A DNA stretch of 64,000 bases, from assembly GCF_000209165.1 (NCBI RefSeq), contig NC_009044.1, positions 992,001 through 1,056,000 of the forward strand. Reading direction: 5' to 3'. The position numbers and the translations under genes are program-made. The notes beneath the pieces are model-generated. The model was not told where the DNA came from and did not search any database. It saw only the letters and a program-made list of their open reading frames with translations. Below are positions 1 to 10,158 of the stretch, piece after piece. Numbering within the stretch: the stretch's first letter is position 1; each line of letters begins with the position of its first letter. The stretch is from Scheffersomyces stipitis CBS 6054 (lineage: Eukaryota; Ascomycota; Pichiomycetes; Serinales; Debaryomycetaceae).

Positions 1-519
1 AAGCCGTGGCTGAAAGGAAAGTAAATGGAAAAGTTGATGATGGTGATTTATGTGCATGATGCTTTAATAGAACATAGACGACCAGCACCAGCCAATGAGC
101 TTCTTCGCTGATCGGCCACGATAAGAAGTCTGTCATTCTTAATTCTGGATCTGGGAAGGTGGCTAGGGCGCGGAAGAGAAAAAGAATGATTGTCACTTCT
201 GTACATAAGGGCTTAAACTTGAATTAGAACCTACGAAGAGTAAACAATAATAGCAAGGTAAAATAATATTATTACCGGTGTTGTTTAAAGTACAAGAAAT
301 ATGTAGAATATAGAATATAGAATAGAAATAGTGTGGTGATGGGGCTGTAAACAAAGCACCAGTTCATTGACATATGTACTGAACTTTGATGCGGTATATA
401 TAGGATTTGTAGTAATATTTGTACTAATTATACTGGTGCTATATTGGATTTCGAGCACGACCACACTATTATATTGGCACTTTGTTTGTTTTGTTTCGGT
501 TGGCGATTATCTATAGCTT
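1..519. other. Intergenic, 3' side of the casein kinase gene
   Basis: No ORF of recognisable character and no RNA gene seen. AT-rich stretches around 255-310 and 395-440 are compatible with 3' UTR and polyadenylation signals of the leftward-transcribed kinase gene. The left neighbour lies outside the window. Confidence 0.5.
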
Positions 520-1932
520 CTATATTAAACAGCAGCAGAACACCCGTGTCAAACAACTCCGGCCCTTCTTTCTTCTTTCGTTGAAACTCGAGGTGTCGGA
601 ATGTAAGTCACCGTCATCACGCACTGGAATCATTCCCTGTTGCTGGTAGGCTTGTGCCTGATTACTGTACAGGACATTGTTGCTGTTGATGATGTTTGCA
701 TGGGGGTTACCGGCGTTATTCATAAATTGATGATTGCGACTATCTTGAGTGATCGAGTTGTAATTGCCGAAAGAAAGCAGCTTGGACCGAGAGTTACGCC
801 CGTTGCGTTGTGAAAGCGATAACAACTTCGAGTTCTGATCATTTCTCTGTTGTCCAGGTGACAGCAGTAGTTGTTGCTGTTGTGTGTGCTGTTGCAGTTG
901 CTGCTGCTGTTGTTGCTGATGTGCATGGGCAGGGGATTGCTGCTGTCGCCTATGTGCTGGAGGATGGGGGTTTCCATACCCGTGGAGATTGGCCTTCTTG
1001 TTGAGGGCCGCGTCCCATCCTCTACCGCCATTTAAATCCATCCAATCGTAGTGGCCATCAGCCTCTACACCGAGCGAAATAAGGGCCCTATCCATAAGGC
1101 CGACCAAGTAGCCGTAATCAGGAGTTTCGTCGAATTTCAAGTTCCGCACATATGTCAAATACTGTGCAAACTGAATCGGGAAGCCGTAGCATAATTCGTT
1201 AATAGACGTCGTCTGTTTCTTTAAGCCGATTTTCTCGTACTTCTGCTTATTCGTAGGAGCCTTCAATCCCTGCCACGGAAGTGACCCTCGCAAAAAATAC
1301 ATGAACACATGACCCAAACTCTCCAAGTCGTCACGTCTCAGCTGCTCTCTACCCAAATGCGTATTGATAGACATGTATCTGGCCGTTCCACTCAATGCCT
1401 TCTTCTCTCTGTAAGGGATGTGAACTTTAGTCTTGGGGTCACGATACTGCTTGGCCATGCCGAAATCCACAATGTACACCTGGTTAGCCTGTGGTGTTCC
1501 GGGCTTTCCTATCAAGAAGTTGTCAGGCTTGATGTCTCTGTATATTAAATTGCTTTCGTGGATGGTTTCCACGCGTTGAATCATCTGTTTGGCCACCTGG
1601 ACTACAGTCTTGACGGAGAACTTGCGGTTGCACCAGTCGAACAAGTCCTCTAAGCTGGGGCCCAACAAGTCGATTATGAGAATGTTGTGAACACCTTCCT
1701 GGCCAAAGAAGTACGCCTGAGGGATTCCGTCACAGTTGTTGAGAATTCTATAAGAGCGATATTCGTCTCTTAATTGCGGAGCTTCACATTTCCGCGGCTC
1801 AAATTTGATTGCTACCTGCTGGTTGTTGAGAATATTGATACCTTCGAAGATGATACCAAATGAACCTTCGCCAATCTTTTTGCCCACTTTGTAGTGGACG
1901 CCTACTATATTAGAGGATGTCGTCTGGGCCAT
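520..1932 (-). CDS. YCK: Casein kinase I, plasma-membrane/vacuole YCK type
   Basis: 470-residue Ser/Thr kinase of the CK1 family. Visible kinase elements: glycine loop GEGSFG at 21-26, ATP lysine K43, catalytic YRDIKPDNF with D133, DFG at 156-158, and the CK1 HLGREQ-x-RRDD segment near 192-201. Residue 198, encoded by CTG (1339-1341), is Leu in the standard code but Ser in essentially all CK1 relatives, so it is probably read as Ser. After the kinase domain comes a glutamine-rich tail (about 330-370). The protein ends in a Cys-rich CLTRVFCCCLI, which should be lipid-modified: palmitoylation is usual in Yck1/2/3, and CCLI could also be read as a CAAX box. Members act in nutrient-sensor signalling, endocytosis and vacuole fusion. 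Which paralogue this is (YCK2, YCK22 or YCK3) cannot be settled here. Confidence 0.93.
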   Translation of the reverse strand: MAQTTSSNIVGVHYKVGKKIGEGSFGIIFEGINILNNQQVAIKFEPRKCEAPQLRDEYRSYRILNNCDGIPQAYFFGQEGVHNILIIDLLGPSLEDLFDWCNRKFSVKTVVQVAKQMIQRVETIHESNLIYRDIKPDNFLIGKPGTPQANQVYIVDFGMAKQYRDPKTKVHIPYREKKALSGTARYMSINTHLGREQLRRDDLESLGHVFMYFLRGSLPWQGLKAPTNKQKYEKIGLKKQTTSINELCYGFPIQFAQYLTYVRNLKFDETPDYGYLVGLMDRALISLGVEADGHYDWMDLNGGRGWDAALNKKANLHGYGNPHPPAHRRQQQSPAHAHQQQQQQQLQQHTQQQQLLLSPGQQRNDQNSKLLSLSQRNGRNSRSKLLSFGNYNSITQDSRNHQFMNNAGNPHANIINSNNVLYSNQAQAYQQQGMIPVRDDGDLHSDTSSFNERRKKGRSCLTRVFCCCLI

Positions 1933-2954
1933 GGCATTAGATTGCTCGAGATGCAGATGTAGTTAAAACGACTTTTAAGATGCTAAATAGACAGAGTCTA
2001 GATAAAGATATGAAACAGGTGGTCTGGATAAGACTATATGAGATTAAAGATGATGAGTTTAGATAGGATGATATGTGATGATGAGGTCTAGCGTAGGTCA
2101 AAGCTCTGATAGGTTGCGGCACTTTTGATGTTGTATGATGAAAAGATCCAATAGTTGTTAAGACACTAGACCTGGATAAGAAGTAAAATGTCAAAGACGA
2201 AACGCGGAAATAGTAGATCGTTTTCGGGCGCGTCTGGCTAGGATGGTTGGATGTTTTAAACTGATGCTATCGTGTTCTGTTTCGCCATCGAAGTGTTTAA
2301 GTAGGATTGGTAACATCCAATGTTTAGTTCAGTGAGCGTAGACTCAGGAATTTTTTCTAAGGTGAATTTCTTAGGTGTAGACGACACCAAGAAAATACGA
2401 CATGGCGACATTTATGGAGATACGAGTTTTTGCTATGTACGAAGAGAAAGATATAAAGAATGTTAGAGAATGATACCAGTGATTAGAAACACATATGTAC
2501 ATTAAGGCTATCCGTTCTCTACGATATTCGACCACGATTTGATATTATGGCTGTAGATGCTAAGGAGAATAACTTGTGGGAAAGAGCAGAATGTAAAGAG
2601 ACATAATGAGAGCCAAAACAAGGACAGAAAAAACGACATCGTATGAGACCGTGCGATAATCGGCTGAGAGTGAGAGGGACAATATTCCACTGGTAGGAGA
2701 CAAAATGTCGTGAGATGCCAGGAACTCTACATATATACCAATCTAGTCAGTATAGAGAAGCAAAGTGAACTTTCCAATGCGCGAAGTTTCGCGACTTCCG
2801 AAAAAACTCTATATGCCCGAATCAGAGTTCAGTATCTACGATCTGGCAAGTCACAGGTAGCGTACATTCAAGCAATACGACGTTGATAGATCATTTTATA
2901 TTCCAACACTTATCTCTGATATAGCTTCACCTCCGAGCGTTCTCAATCTTTGAA
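1933..2954. promoter_or_regulatory. Divergent promoter region between YCK and EAF3
   Basis: About 1 kb between two divergently transcribed genes, so it must hold both promoters. Short ORFs here resemble no family. A CT-rich, AT-containing stretch precedes the EAF3 start. No RNA gene or repeat seen. Confidence 0.45.
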
Positions 2955-4013
2955 ATGTCGGTAGAGTTCAGACCTAATGCCGTGGTGTACGCCTACCATG
3001 GACCCTTAATATACGAGGCCAAAATCCTCAAGACGCGTAGAGCAAACGACTCTCACGTACTCAACAGTGAAGGTAAGAAAGAGTCGATGGAAGAGAACCC
3101 CAAATTGACCAAGTGGGTCGACTTGCTCAGCCAGAATACGTACTTGCTCCATTACCAGGGTTGGAACTCGAAATGGGACGAATGGGTTACTTCTGAAAGA
3201 ATCTTAGAGTATAACGAAGAGAATAAGTTCAAGAAGAAGGAGTTAGACCAATTGAATAAGAGAAAGAGAGCAGCAACTAAAAAGCAAACACCAACACCCT
3301 CCTCGACTCCATCTGCTACTGCCGGTTCTGCTGGCTCCGGTTCCGGTTCTGGCACTGCTGGTCCAAGAGCTGCTGCTGGAAGTGGAAATGGACGAAAACG
3401 TGAGTCTAGTGTCGCTATAGATGGGAAGAATGGAGCTTCCAGTTCCAAAAAGCAGAAAGTTTCATCAGGTCAATCGAGCAAGAAATCGAGCTCCTTGATA
3501 AATCTCGAGTTCAACAAAGAGTTGAAGTACTTGTTGATCAACGACTGGGAGTATATTACCCGGGATCGGAAAATTGTGGAGTTGCCCAGTTCCAAGCCTA
3601 TATCCACTTTGTTACGGGATTTTTCCGACTATCGACAAGAACAGCTAGTGAAGCAAGAACAGAAAGACATTCTTGAAGAGATTATCATGGGCTTGGAGTT
3701 GTACTTCAACAAGTCGCTAAGTCTTATGCTCTTGTACAAATACGAGAATCTTCAGTATCTCAACTTCTTGAAACAAAACTTGATCAATAGTACAACTGAA
3801 ACACAAAGCAAAGTATATGGAGTGGAACATCTCTTGAGACTCTTGATCTCATTGCCCGGACTCATCAGCCAGACAACCATGGATAATATCAGTATAAGTG
3901 TCTTGCTTAACGAGTCGACTGAACTTTTACGATTCATAACTAACAATCTACAAGAATATGTAAACAATTACGTCAACACCACTCCCCAATATGACAGTTT
4001 GGCTAGAAGCTGA
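2955..4013 (+). CDS. EAF3: Chromatin reader Eaf3 (chromo barrel + MRG domain)
   Basis: 352-residue protein of the MRG15/Eaf3 family. The N-terminal chromo barrel covers roughly residues 5-95 and includes the aromatic GWNSKWDEWV strand at 69-78, which forms part of the cage for methylated H3K36. A low-complexity Ser/Gly/Lys-rich linker (about 100-178) leads to the C-terminal MRG domain (about 180-345). In yeast Eaf3 is shared by the NuA4 histone acetyltransferase and the Rpd3S deacetylase, where it directs activity to transcribed chromatin. It is somewhat shorter than the S. cerevisiae protein (401 residues), mainly in the linker. The ATG is the first in frame. Confidence 0.95.
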   Translation: MSVEFRPNAVVYAYHGPLIYEAKILKTRRANDSHVLNSEGKKESMEENPKLTKWVDLLSQNTYLLHYQGWNSKWDEWVTSERILEYNEENKFKKKELDQLNKRKRAATKKQTPTPSSTPSATAGSAGSGSGSGTAGPRAAAGSGNGRKRESSVAIDGKNGASSSKKQKVSSGQSSKKSSSLINLEFNKELKYLLINDWEYITRDRKIVELPSSKPISTLLRDFSDYRQEQLVKQEQKDILEEIIMGLELYFNKSLSLMLLYKYENLQYLNFLKQNLINSTTETQSKVYGVEHLLRLLISLPGLISQTTMDNISISVLLNESTELLRFITNNLQEYVNNYVNTTPQYDSLARS

Positions 4014-4535
4014 AACCACTTCAAAACTTCAAAGCCGTAAACACTACTAAGCCATACCAGAAATCTACGTGGTAATATTAATACAGCCTAGAAATCGGAC
4101 TAGCATTTCTTCTCTGGACTTGAAAAACTGCCCCTATGAGGTAATACTGATACGAGGCTTGATCCGGGTACAGCGAGGGGCTCCAATCTAACTTTTGTTC
4201 ACCCTTTTTGAATTTTGGGCATTGTGCCATCCCCACAATCTTGGGGTAGATTCCGATTGCTCCATTTTTGGAAGGGTCACATGTCCAGACAAATCGTACA
4301 ACCCCCTAACCGGACTTTGGAATAAATCAGCAAATTATACCAACTGGTATCTACGAATACCTACAAACTGCTACAATTCAATTATATACAATGACGTATA
4401 TCTCATAATAACATATAAACATGAGCGGCGTAAACGTAAATTTCGTAATTATCATTCGTAAAAGACAAACAAGTAGAAATAAATCTAATGAAGTCTAGTC
4501 ACTTCATCGGAGATTTAAGGAAAGGAAAAATAAAA
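4014..4535. other. Convergent intergenic region EAF3 / RGI1
   Basis: Holds the 3' ends of two convergent genes. An 88-codon frame at 4195-4461 has no recognisable features and is not called. AT-rich motifs near 4380-4480 could serve for 3' end formation. Confidence 0.4.
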
Positions 4536-5138
4536 CTAGATTGGAATGGCCTTGTAGTCAACTTCAACCATTGGGTTTTCGTTGTTACAAGAAACCGACA
4601 ATTCCAATCTCCAGTGTCTGTTATACTCGTCTTCTTCTTCCTTGGAGAATCCATGGTCGGATTCGTCCTTAAACTTCCAAGTGATTCTGTTTGGAGTTTC
4701 GATGGTGTCGAACTTATCCATATGCAATTCGTAACCGCAACATTTTTCCAAGTCCTTGATCAAGTGTCTGGCGACATGGTGTTGCAAGTTTCTCTTGAAC
4801 TTTCTCGAGTTCTTGTTGGCGGTTGGCTTGATCTTGTCCAAGTTATCGTGACATTCTTTCATAATGAAAGGTGGGTAGTAGTTAAGACGACCGTGGAAGT
4901 AGTCAAAATCGTTGTCCCATGTTTCGTCTCTGACGAAAGCTTCAAAAGCAGTCAAGTCATCAAATTCTCTGACTTGAGGAGGAGCCAAAACTTCGACGAC
5001 ACCACCTTCAGAGTCGGTTGACTCGACCGAGATGATCGAAGCAGATCTGGTCTTAGGAACGGGTTGCAAGTGTTCCAATGGTTGACAGTTGTTCAAGTCC
5101 AATGGTTGCGAATCCTTGGACTTCTTAGCTCTGGCCAT
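4536..5138 (-). CDS. RGI1: Respiratory growth induced protein (Rgi1/Rgi2 family)
   Basis: 200-residue protein of the Rgi family, whose members are induced on non-fermentable carbon and affect energy metabolism; no enzymatic activity is established. The family core begins around residue 60 (FDDLTAFEAFVRDET) and includes NDFDYFHGRLNYYPPF, a hallmark of Rgi1/2, then KNSRKFKRNLQHHVARHLIKD and the terminal MVEVDYKAIPI. An N-terminal extension of about 50 residues, rich in Ser and Pro, is longer than in the S. cerevisiae proteins (about 161 residues). Transcribed leftward, convergent with EAF3. The long upstream region with TATA runs suggests a regulated promoter. Confidence 0.92.
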   Translation of the reverse strand: MARAKKSKDSQPLDLNNCQPLEHLQPVPKTRSASIISVESTDSEGGVVEVLAPPQVREFDDLTAFEAFVRDETWDNDFDYFHGRLNYYPPFIMKECHDNLDKIKPTANKNSRKFKRNLQHHVARHLIKDLEKCCGYELHMDKFDTIETPNRITWKFKDESDHGFSKEEEDEYNRHWRLELSVSCNNENPMVEVDYKAIPI

Positions 5139-5197
5139 GGTCGATTAGGGTTATATGAAGTAGTTGTAGTTGTGTAACAGCGACAGGGTGCCTTTGT

Positions 5198-5234
5198 AAA
5201 TATATATATACAGCAGGAGACGTATATATATATG
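5198..5234 (-). promoter_or_regulatory. TATA-type core promoter of RGI1
   Basis: Two runs of alternating T and A, around 5200-5210 and 5224-5232, lie about 60-95 bp upstream of the RGI1 ATG. This is the usual position for a yeast TATA element and fits a strongly regulated gene. Assignment is by position only. Confidence 0.45.
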
Positions 5235-6988
5235 AGAGTTGTTTGGTTAGATCTTGGTGTTGATCAGTAGTGAAGAAAAGAAAAGTGAAAGTAGTTACAC
5301 ACCAGTGGGAAAACTAGACTATTTATATTGCTGGGGCGCATAGTTAATTTGCAACTATATATCTGCGCCGCATCAGAATGATGCAACCACAGAAAACCAG
5401 CCAACCCAGGCTAAATCCCTCAAATCCGTAGCAGGTAAAGGAACCGACACATTCTGGCTACGCCCAAGAATTTCATCGTTCTATATTATTCGTCCCCTAT
5501 TCGTGAATTGCCGTCGTAAACAATAGGGAACATGACATGGCCCCAGAAAAAGTCTCCTCATTGGTATCGTGATGCGATGCACTTAAGGAGAATACAGGAA
5601 GTAGCCCACAGGAAAAATACTCCACTTGGGAAATGTCGCACAAGAGCAGCAGAAAATAAGCCAAACAAGTCACTCCACATCGGAGAAGTTCCGGCTGGTA
5701 GTGCGACTACTATTTCTCCTGCCATCAGTACTGCGGCACGGGCTCCAGAGCACCCAATCCCACCACCAGCAGGTTTGTCAATCCACTACCATCGCCTAGA
5801 AGGGAACCCCTCGAATTGCAAAAGAAATGACAGTGGCCATTTCACCCACCAAACTGCCGCAAGCGGAGATCTGCCACCCCACAGTAATCCCAGCCAATGG
5901 GGATATCCCAAGGTGTGAGTCCAGGTCTCGACAATGTGGTGGAACGCAAGTTGAGGCTACTCGGTATTGAGAGCGGGCTACTAGGGCCACTGTATGAGCG
6001 GGCTACAAGAGAAAGCGGATTGAGTTCTACCATGAGAGTGTGATATTGTACGAGAGAGGACAATACTAGATGCTAGACACCAGAAGTGTGTGTCAGAATG
6101 AGATTTCTCTCCCCTCTAATGACATCACCAAATTAGCCAGGATTGTGAATGTCTCCCACCACGGTAATTTGTGCTGCTAGCGTCTCCGCTCCGCAGAAGA
6201 AAATGAAGGCATTCGGCTAATCGCCCCCAGCTCGTAGGCGTATATGAGTCAAGAGAACGTCAACTCCTAGTGGCACATTTCCATCTAAACCCGAAACTGG
6301 CCGTCTGATTCATTTGTGAGTCAAGCAGGTTTAAACAGGCTTCTCTGTTATCGGGTGGAACCACTACTCCAGCTCTATACTCTTATCGAGACACATGTTG
6401 TTATATGCAGGTTTCGTGATGATACTGCGCAACAGTGTGATCAAGTAGCGTGATTCATGACTGGAGTGGTTTTTCCGTCATACATGAAGGCTGGGCTCGT
6501 GTGTCCGAACGCGAGTTTTTCCGACTCATGATCGTATGGTTGAATGCGCCAATATATTAGCGAAAGGTATACGAGGACGTACATCTAAATTTACAAGGGC
6601 GCAGGGGGTGCTCATGTGCCACGCGTCGACGTCTTCGTCGACTTCATTCTCGGGAGGCCGAAAAGAGGGGTCTGTTGACTTTCCCTCTCTCGATGAAAAT
6701 AGCTTACTTCCTGATTTGAATGTCTCTAGAGATGACTCTCTATGTTTCTACTGCAGTGAAGGTCTGTGTCCCTCTATGGAGGAGTGCGAACTCCTAACAA
6801 ACCAGAGCTGTGACGACATTGTTCCTTTTCACTTTGTCGTGCTTGTTCTGCGACATTGTTCCTCCATCCGAAAAATTTCAGTGCTTCTTAACTATGGCAG
6901 TTAAGCTCCACAAGCGATTGTCTATTAGCCACTTCACAACCTCTCTCAAGTGTCTTGACACGCCCAAACACATATAACATAGTCTCCA
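5235..6988. other. Long intergenic region between RGI1 and TIM22
   Basis: About 1.75 kb without a convincing gene. Frames at 5532-5918 (128 codons) and 6536-6904 (122 codons) start plausibly but encode proteins without domains, signal peptides or recognisable motifs; they are left uncalled. The region separates two divergent genes and is long enough to hold extended upstream control of RGI1. I saw no tRNA-like T-loop and no similarity to the retrotransposon LTRs found further right. Confidence 0.4.
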
Positions 6989-7537
6989 ATGTTCGGAGTG
7001 TATTCTGGTCCAGCACCACCGGCAAAGGGCATCCGTGAGATGTCCCAGGAGGAACAGGCTGAAGAGGGTGCTAAGAGAATGGTAGCGTTCATGCAGTCAT
7101 GTCCTGGAAAAACGGTTATGGCTGGTGTTTCGGGCTTCGCTTTGGGTGGTTTCTTTGGGTTGTTCATGGCCTCGATGGCCTATGATGTTCCGGTGGGATC
7201 GGAAGCTGTCAAACACATCAGTGAGTTGCCTTTCAAGCAACAGATGAAGTTACAATTCACAGATATGGGGAGAAGAGCATACTCGTCGGCCAGAAACTTT
7301 GGCTATATAGGGATGGTTTATTCTGGAGTTGAGTGTTCTATCGAGAGCTTGAGAGCGAAGCATGATATTTACAACGGGGTAAGTGCTGGTTGTATCACTG
7401 GTGCCGGTTTGTCGATCAAGGCTGGTCCTCAGGCTGCGTTGGTGGGATGTGCTGGTTTCGCTGTCTTCTCAACAGCTATCGATTTGTACTTGAACAGTGA
7501 GGCTGCTGCTCCTCCCAAGAACGATTACGATGAGTAA
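6989..7537 (+). CDS. TIM22: Mitochondrial inner-membrane carrier translocase Tim22
   Basis: 182-residue pore subunit of the TIM22 complex, which inserts metabolite carriers and other multispanning proteins into the inner membrane. Family signatures are clear: SCPGKTVMAGVSGFALGG at 37-54, SELPFKQQMKLQFTDMG near 78-94, and NFGYIGMVYSGVECSIESLRAKHDIYNG near 103-130. C38 and C116 correspond to the conserved pair that forms a structural disulfide in Tim22. Four membrane segments are expected. The protein is slightly shorter than the S. cerevisiae one (207) because the loop after the first helix is shorter. Start is the first in-frame ATG. Confidence 0.97.
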   Translation: MFGVYSGPAPPAKGIREMSQEEQAEEGAKRMVAFMQSCPGKTVMAGVSGFALGGFFGLFMASMAYDVPVGSEAVKHISELPFKQQMKLQFTDMGRRAYSSARNFGYIGMVYSGVECSIESLRAKHDIYNGVSAGCITGAGLSIKAGPQAALVGCAGFAVFSTAIDLYLNSEAAAPPKNDYDE

Positions 7538-7663
7538 TCTATTTGTTTGGTCTCGAACTTCGATGCTTCGACATGTCGATCCGTCTGTATATTACTGCCA
7601 GATTGTATATAGCTCTAGTTTCTGGATATTTTACACATATTAATACATAGTAGAGGTAATTGT

Positions 7664-8407
7664 CTAACAGAAGTAGTAGCAGTACTCATAGCTGAGCTCC
7701 GATACTACAAACGAGGAAATGAGGAATACCACAAGTATGACTGCTGCCACAAATAAGTACTGATAGTCCAACTCAATGCTGAACTTGTGACTGTTTTTGT
7801 TTCTGCTTTTTTGTACACTGCCCTTTTGAAGTCGCTCCAAAGCTTCAAAGACCTCTGTCGACCTTTCTGCTGAAGCTTCTTGTCCCAGAGGCCCTTTTAG
7901 TTGTTGTTCATCTCCATTCGAATCTTGAATTGATTCTACATCGTTTTTTTCGTCTTCTTCTTTTTCAATTTCTTTCTTTTTCAAAACACTTAGTACCAGC
8001 TCTAACTCGAGCTTGGCCAATTGTAAACTGCTGAGACTTTGCTCGCGTTCTGTCTTGAGTAATCTTTCTATGTCCAATAGGTCCCGTCGTATAGACGTAA
8101 CCGTTCTAGAAACTGGGGTAATTTTCTCGTTGGAATCAAAATGTTCCTGGCTTCTCATTAAAAGTCGATCTCGCAACTCGTCGTTGGCTTTTGATGTGGT
8201 TCTACCTGTTTCAAGCCTTATGGGCTTCCGTATATTGTCTGAGACTTTTCGTTGGTGTCTGAATGTTTTGGTTTCAACAGCTGTTTCATCTTCGTCTTCT
8301 AGTTTATGAGCAGTTTGAACCAGCGAGAGTATTGGCTTGCTAGTTTTGTATGGTAAAGGCAACGGCTCTCCCAAATCAATGGCCATCTCTTTCTTTATCC
8401 TAGGCAT
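7664..8407 (-). CDS. Unassigned tail-anchored membrane protein
   Basis: 247 residues, not recognised. The N-terminal 90 residues are charged and lack obvious domains. Residues about 95-150 have heptad-like leucines (RRDLLDIERLLKTERE, then LAKLELELVLSVLKKKEIEKEE) and probably form a coiled coil. An acidic spacer follows. A single hydrophobic segment near the C-terminus (YLFVAAVILVVFLISSFVV) is followed by a short tail SELSYEYCYYFC. The layout of a cytosolic coiled coil plus C-terminal anchor suits SNAREs and nuclear-envelope/spindle-pole proteins, but no family motif decides between them. Convergent with TIM22, with 126 bp between the stops. Confidence 0.7.
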   Translation of the reverse strand: MPRIKKEMAIDLGEPLPLPYKTSKPILSLVQTAHKLEDEDETAVETKTFRHQRKVSDNIRKPIRLETGRTTSKANDELRDRLLMRSQEHFDSNEKITPVSRTVTSIRRDLLDIERLLKTEREQSLSSLQLAKLELELVLSVLKKKEIEKEEDEKNDVESIQDSNGDEQQLKGPLGQEASAERSTEVFEALERLQKGSVQKSRNKNSHKFSIELDYQYLFVAAVILVVFLISSFVVSELSYEYCYYFC

Positions 8408-10158
8408 CTGTTGCAGGAGAAAGTCTGATAACTATGTATGTATAATTTGTTTGTTTTGATCCTGTATGTTTTTTCTTGAGTTTGTGCACTGTGAATTGTA
8501 GAGATGAATAAAGTTCGCGCACTTCGAAACAGAATTTTGTACCTTAAGTTCATTTTGTAGGTAAATCTTCTAGTGTGGACAGGAGCCCCATGTGTGAGAC
8601 ATTCACAAGTATCTAGAGATTTGGAGTCTGAATCTCTGGTGTTAGTTGTTACTTCAAGATTTTTCTCCTAGCAAAGTTTCTAGCTTTAGTTCAATTCATG
8701 CTCCCCTGGCTCCACTTTTTGCCTACTGATGTTTGTCTACTGATGTTTGTCTGGGTGGTTATCTGGTGGAATATCGATATATACCTAGCGTTGCAGAGAA
8801 GGTAACATCTACCACTGCTTTATACTATAGGATCAGACTACACAGCAACTCTCTTCAATACGAAAATATGCTATAGAGTTTTACATAATTAAGACATGCC
8901 ATATTGCAACACGGTTTGTATTGAACAACGTAACTTGGTTTCGTTAAATACGAATGCTCCAATAATCAAAGAATAAACCTACCTGCCATGTATGCATCCT
9001 GATTTCATCTATTTCTGTATGGTTTCATCACTCAAAACATCTGACAAGAGATGAAACAATAGATGTCCGCATTTTGACAGATTATTATATTAAATGATAA
9101 CGTTGCTGTTGACTACGGTTGTATTCTAATTTTGCTGCTATTTCGGTTATTGTCTTCAGCATCTGAAATGTACAGTTTAGAGTCCACGTTCATTTTCCTT
9201 CTTCAATATGCAGCTTCCCGGTAAGGGCATCTGAAAATACTTCCGTCGTGATTGTTGGCTTATGCAGGGATTGAACGTAAGTTGATGCGAAAATTGGTGC
9301 GATAGAGTAGCTCAGGTTAGGGACAGTTGGAATTTCAGTTCGCGTATTGTTCTATCCCTGAAATTGCTTCATTTCCAACAACAACAAAGAGAAATCGTCT
9401 ACTATCTAGTACTTAAGATTAATGCAGAGGATGTCATCTCGGTTTCATGAAAACTTTTACCTCGCCGATAAAATTAAATATTTTAGGAGGCTGGAATTGT
9501 GCGTTTCTGAAAAAGGCTAGAACAACCTATCAGATAGTCGTATTTTCAGCCCCAAAATGGGATCTCTCGCTAAAAAATTGTCCCGCCCACATAATTATAA
9601 CTTCACAATTTAACTTGTGATATCTCAAGAGAATTCATTGCTGCCTAGGACGTAAGTACGATGAAAGACAGGTTTAAACGTCGTCTGAGGACCCGCAGTG
9701 AGTATTTGGAATGTTGCGGTTGTGCTGCACTGGTGCTTTTACGCATTATAAGTCTCACTCGATAGTCAAGCTTTTTATTTTTACGACTACTTTTTTTTAC
9801 GAATCTGAAGTATCTCAACCCAGGCAACCAAGCTAATTTCCCCACAGACTGTTAACTGTTGCTGGGTCAGTGGATCGCTCTAGCATATTGGTTCGGGTAT
9901 GTGCAAGCCAGGTGACTGTATTTTCTCTCTCTTCAACATCGCTTCAATATGCCTCTTTCCTCAACTGGACCAACTACAGGATCATATGTCGACGAAGTCT
10001 ACCCCACCATTGTCGCAAGGTTTTCTGCGGTTTTCTCCTCTTTTCAACTGTGCTAGATATGTACACAAGAGCTATTGGAAAAGTCTTTAAAATAACAACT
10101 GCTCGCGTGACTTTTTATGGAACTATCTTATACGGATTTGGTTTTGTAAACATGACTT
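8408..10158. other. Intergenic region left of the structured-RNA candidate
   Basis: About 1.75 kb with only short frames of no recognisable content, for example 9645-9845 on the - strand. It holds the promoter of the leftward tail-anchored gene. Poly-T and AT-rich tracts are frequent. No LTR remnant or tRNA seen. Confidence 0.4.

Noticed and set aside
4488..5021. 177-codon frame on the + strand across RGI1
   Set aside because: Antisense shadow of a recognised Rgi-family gene.
5532..5918. 128-codon frame upstream of RGI1
   Set aside because: No domain, signal, codon bias or similarity I can recognise; length is not exceptional for chance in this base composition.
6536..6904. 122-codon frame upstream of TIM22
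   Set aside because: Same reasons; ends shortly before the TIM22 start and is more likely promoter/5' leader.
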